A stretch of DNA of 64,000 nucleotides, taken from the NCBI RefSeq assembly GCF_000730165.1, contig NZ_CP022110.1, forward strand, positions 62,001-126,000, written 5' to 3'. The DNA is from Nitrospirillum viridazoti CBAmc (GTDB taxonomy: Bacteria > Pseudomonadota > Alphaproteobacteria > Azospirillales > Azospirillaceae). The translations under genes were made by a program, and so were the position numbers. This document shows, in pieces, positions 62,830-64,000 of this stretch. Position 1 is the stretch's first letter, and each line of letters opens with the position of its first letter. A model generated the notes under the pieces. The model did no database searches, was not told the DNA's origin, and saw only the letters and a list, made by a program, of their open reading frames with translations.

Positions 62830-63423
62830 CTAATCCCGCTTGATGTCTTGGGGCCGGTCTTCCTGCCGGCTGGATTCCGTCAGATCCTTGTAGAAGAACA
62901 GGCCCGGGATATCCCGCCCGTCCACCCGCGCATAGTGGGGATGGTGGCCCCATTCGATGTAGCCCAAGGCGCGGTACAGCGCGATGGCGGCACCCTGGGT
63001 GGCGCGCACGTCCAGGTTCAGGATACGGAAACCGGCCTTGCGCGCCTCTTCCTCCACCGCCACGGTCAGCGCCCGGGCCAGGCCATGGCCGCGCCCCCAC
63101 GGGGCGACGAAGCTGGTGGTCAGGGTGCAGGCGAAGCTCTGCGCCTCATTGTTGCGGGTGGGGCGCACCAGCTGGGCCGATCCGGCGATGACCCCATCCA
63201 GGCGACCCACCAGCAGGGTGCGCTCCGGCACCACCATCACGCCCTTCCAATAGCGCTCCATGGCTTCCCGCGCGGGGGGCGTCACCCAGCCGAAGCCGCC
63301 GCCATCGCGGATGGCCAGGTCGGCGGCGTCGCACAGGTCGTCCATGTCGCCGGGGCGGATGCGTTCCACCACCTCCACGGTGATCTGGGCGCTGGGGGCG
63401 GCCGGCTGGTGCGCACCGGTCAT
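62830..63423 (-). CDS. GNAT-family N-acetyltransferase inside the histidine operon
   Basis: A 197-residue protein with a complete GNAT fold: [18 protein letters not shown] (alpha1), [17 protein letters not shown] (strands 2-4), then [25 protein letters not shown] with the acetyl-CoA loop RGHGLAR, and [12 protein letters not shown] near the C-terminus. The substrate is unknown. It sits between hisH and hisA, 53 bp and 8 bp from them, so it belongs to the transcript. I recall that Azospirillum brasilense also has an extra frame at this place in its his operon. Confidence 0.92.
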   Translation of the reverse strand: MTGAHQPAAPSAQITVEVVERIRPGDMDDLCDAADLAIRDGGGFGWVTPPAREAMERYWKGVMVVPERTLLVGRLDGVIAGSAQLVRPTRNNEAQSFACTLTTSFVAPWGRGHGLARALTVAVEEEARKAGFRILNLDVRATQGAAIALYRALGYIEWGHHPHYARVDGRDIPGLFFYKDLTESSRQEDRPQDIKRD

Positions 63424-63476
63424 GGGGAACCTCGAAGCGTGACGGCGGGAACGATAACGCGTGGAACAGGGGGTGA

Positions 63477-64000
63477 TCAGGGCGTCCAGGCCAGGAAATT
63501 GGCGATCAGCTTCAGGCCCGTGGCCTGGCTTTTCTCCGGATGGAACTGGGTGCCCGCCAGGTTGTCGCGGCCCACCAGCGCGGGAATGGATCCGGCGTAG
63601 TCGGCATGGGCCTTCAGCAGGGCGGGGTCGCCCACCTTCAGGCCGTAGGAATGGACGAAATAGACATGGGACCCGGCCTCGATGCCGGCCAGCAGCGGGT
63701 GGTCCGCTTGGTCCAGCACCAGCTCGTTCCAGCCCATGTGCGGGATCTTCAGGGCGGGATCGGCCGGGACCAGTCGTTCCACCACCGCATCGATCCAGCC
63801 CAGGCCAGGGTGCACGCCATGTTCACGACCCTCGCGCGCCATCAGCTGCATGCCGACGCAAATGCCCAGGAAGGGCTGGCCGCGGCGGATCACCGCCTCT
63901 TCCAGCGCGTCCTTGAGCCCGTCCACGGCCAGCAGTCCGCCCATGCAGTCGGCGAAGGCGCCCACGCCCGGCAGGATGATGCGGTCGGCCCGGGCGATGG
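63477..64000 (-). CDS. hisH: Imidazole glycerol phosphate synthase glutaminase subunit (5' end beyond window)
   Basis: About 174 residues are visible; the frame stays open to the right edge, so the N-terminus is missing. The nucleophile is in [11 protein letters not shown], the catalytic His/Glu in [10 protein letters not shown], and the oxyanion region [12 protein letters not shown] is at the edge. HPGLGWID and PHMGWNEL are typical of HisH. It supplies ammonia to HisF. It is the upstream gene of the visible part of the operon. Confidence 0.96.
   Translation of the reverse strand, partial: IARADRIILPGVGAFADCMGGLLAVDGLKDALEEAVIRRGQPFLGICVGMQLMAREGREHGVHPGLGWIDAVVERLVPADPALKIPHMGWNELVLDQADHPLLAGIEAGSHVYFVHSYGLKVGDPALLKAHADYAGSIPALVGRDNLAGTQFHPEKSQATGLKLIANFLAWTP

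Overview
The window is GC-rich, densely packed chromosomal DNA from an alphaproteobacterium, most likely Rhodospirillales, family Azospirillaceae (Azospirillum/Nitrospirillum-like). Support for this is the gene order (hisH–acetyltransferase–hisA–hisF–hisE–HIT gene; aminotransferase–ftsK–lolA; dnaK–dnaJ), a perfect alphaproteobacterial-type Zur palindrome and a GlnK/GlnZ-like P-II protein. The taxon is an inference from content, not a database match. I see no rRNA, tRNA, CRISPR array, prophage or complete insertion sequence. The only visible mobile-type cargo is a vapBC toxin–antitoxin pair.

Layout. 1–3.2 kb: LysR regulator (cut by the window edge), divergent YdbC-type aldo/keto reductase, exported sorbosone/glucose dehydrogenase-like propeller protein, and the stub of a further gene that ends where vapBC begins. 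3.2–6.5 kb: vapBC, then a tight run of small redox and membrane genes (DCC thiol protein, SDR–DoxX fusion, DUF2269 protein, ABM monooxygenase). 6.5–12.5 kb, minus strand: pseudouridine synthase, an unrecognised 374-residue protein, penicillin-acylase-family hydrolase, UbiH-type hydroxylase. 12.9–20 kb, plus strand: P-II protein, DapC-type aminotransferase, FtsK, LolA, C26 peptidase, exonuclease III. 20–25.3 kb, minus strand: small Pro/Gln-rich protein, acyl-CoA synthetase–GNAT fusion, pyrophosphatase, adenosine-kinase-like PfkB protein. 25–30 kb: EI24 membrane protein, bactofilin, endonuclease III, a LysR/SDR divergent pair, DUF2244 protein. 30–37.4 kb: patatin-like protein, EamA exporter, dapB, and the divergent znuA / znuCB zinc importer around a Zur box. 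37.5–45.8 kb: LpoA-like lipoprotein divergent from rsmI–yraN, SirB1-like protein, glutathione synthetase, DUF1289 protein, PAS histidine kinase. 45.8–54.4 kb: glutathione peroxidase with a molybdopterin oxidoreductase, large MscS channel, RecX, two tandem ABC-2 permeases, an unrecognised acidic protein. 54.4–60.3 kb: long AT-richer leader with a heat-shock-type promoter, dnaK, dnaJ, LOG-family protein, flavohaemoprotein with two operator-like sites. 60.4–64 kb, minus strand: HIT protein and the distal histidine operon, running off the right edge in hisH.

Most of the window is housekeeping: cell division and envelope (FtsK, LolA, LpoA-like, bactofilin, MscS), DNA repair (Xth, Nth, RecX), lysine and peptidoglycan precursors (DapC-like, DapB), histidine synthesis, redox defence (GshB, GPx, Hmp), zinc uptake and protein folding. 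The parts most worth a second look are the unusual P-II T-loop, the acyl-CoA synthetase–acetyltransferase fusion that keeps its catalytic His, the redox/membrane cluster at 3.9–6.5 kb, the orphan permease pair plus acidic protein at 50.7–54 kb, the unrecognised gene at 7.3–8.4 kb, and several clear operator-like palindromes. I found no convincing complete new defence or secondary-metabolite system.
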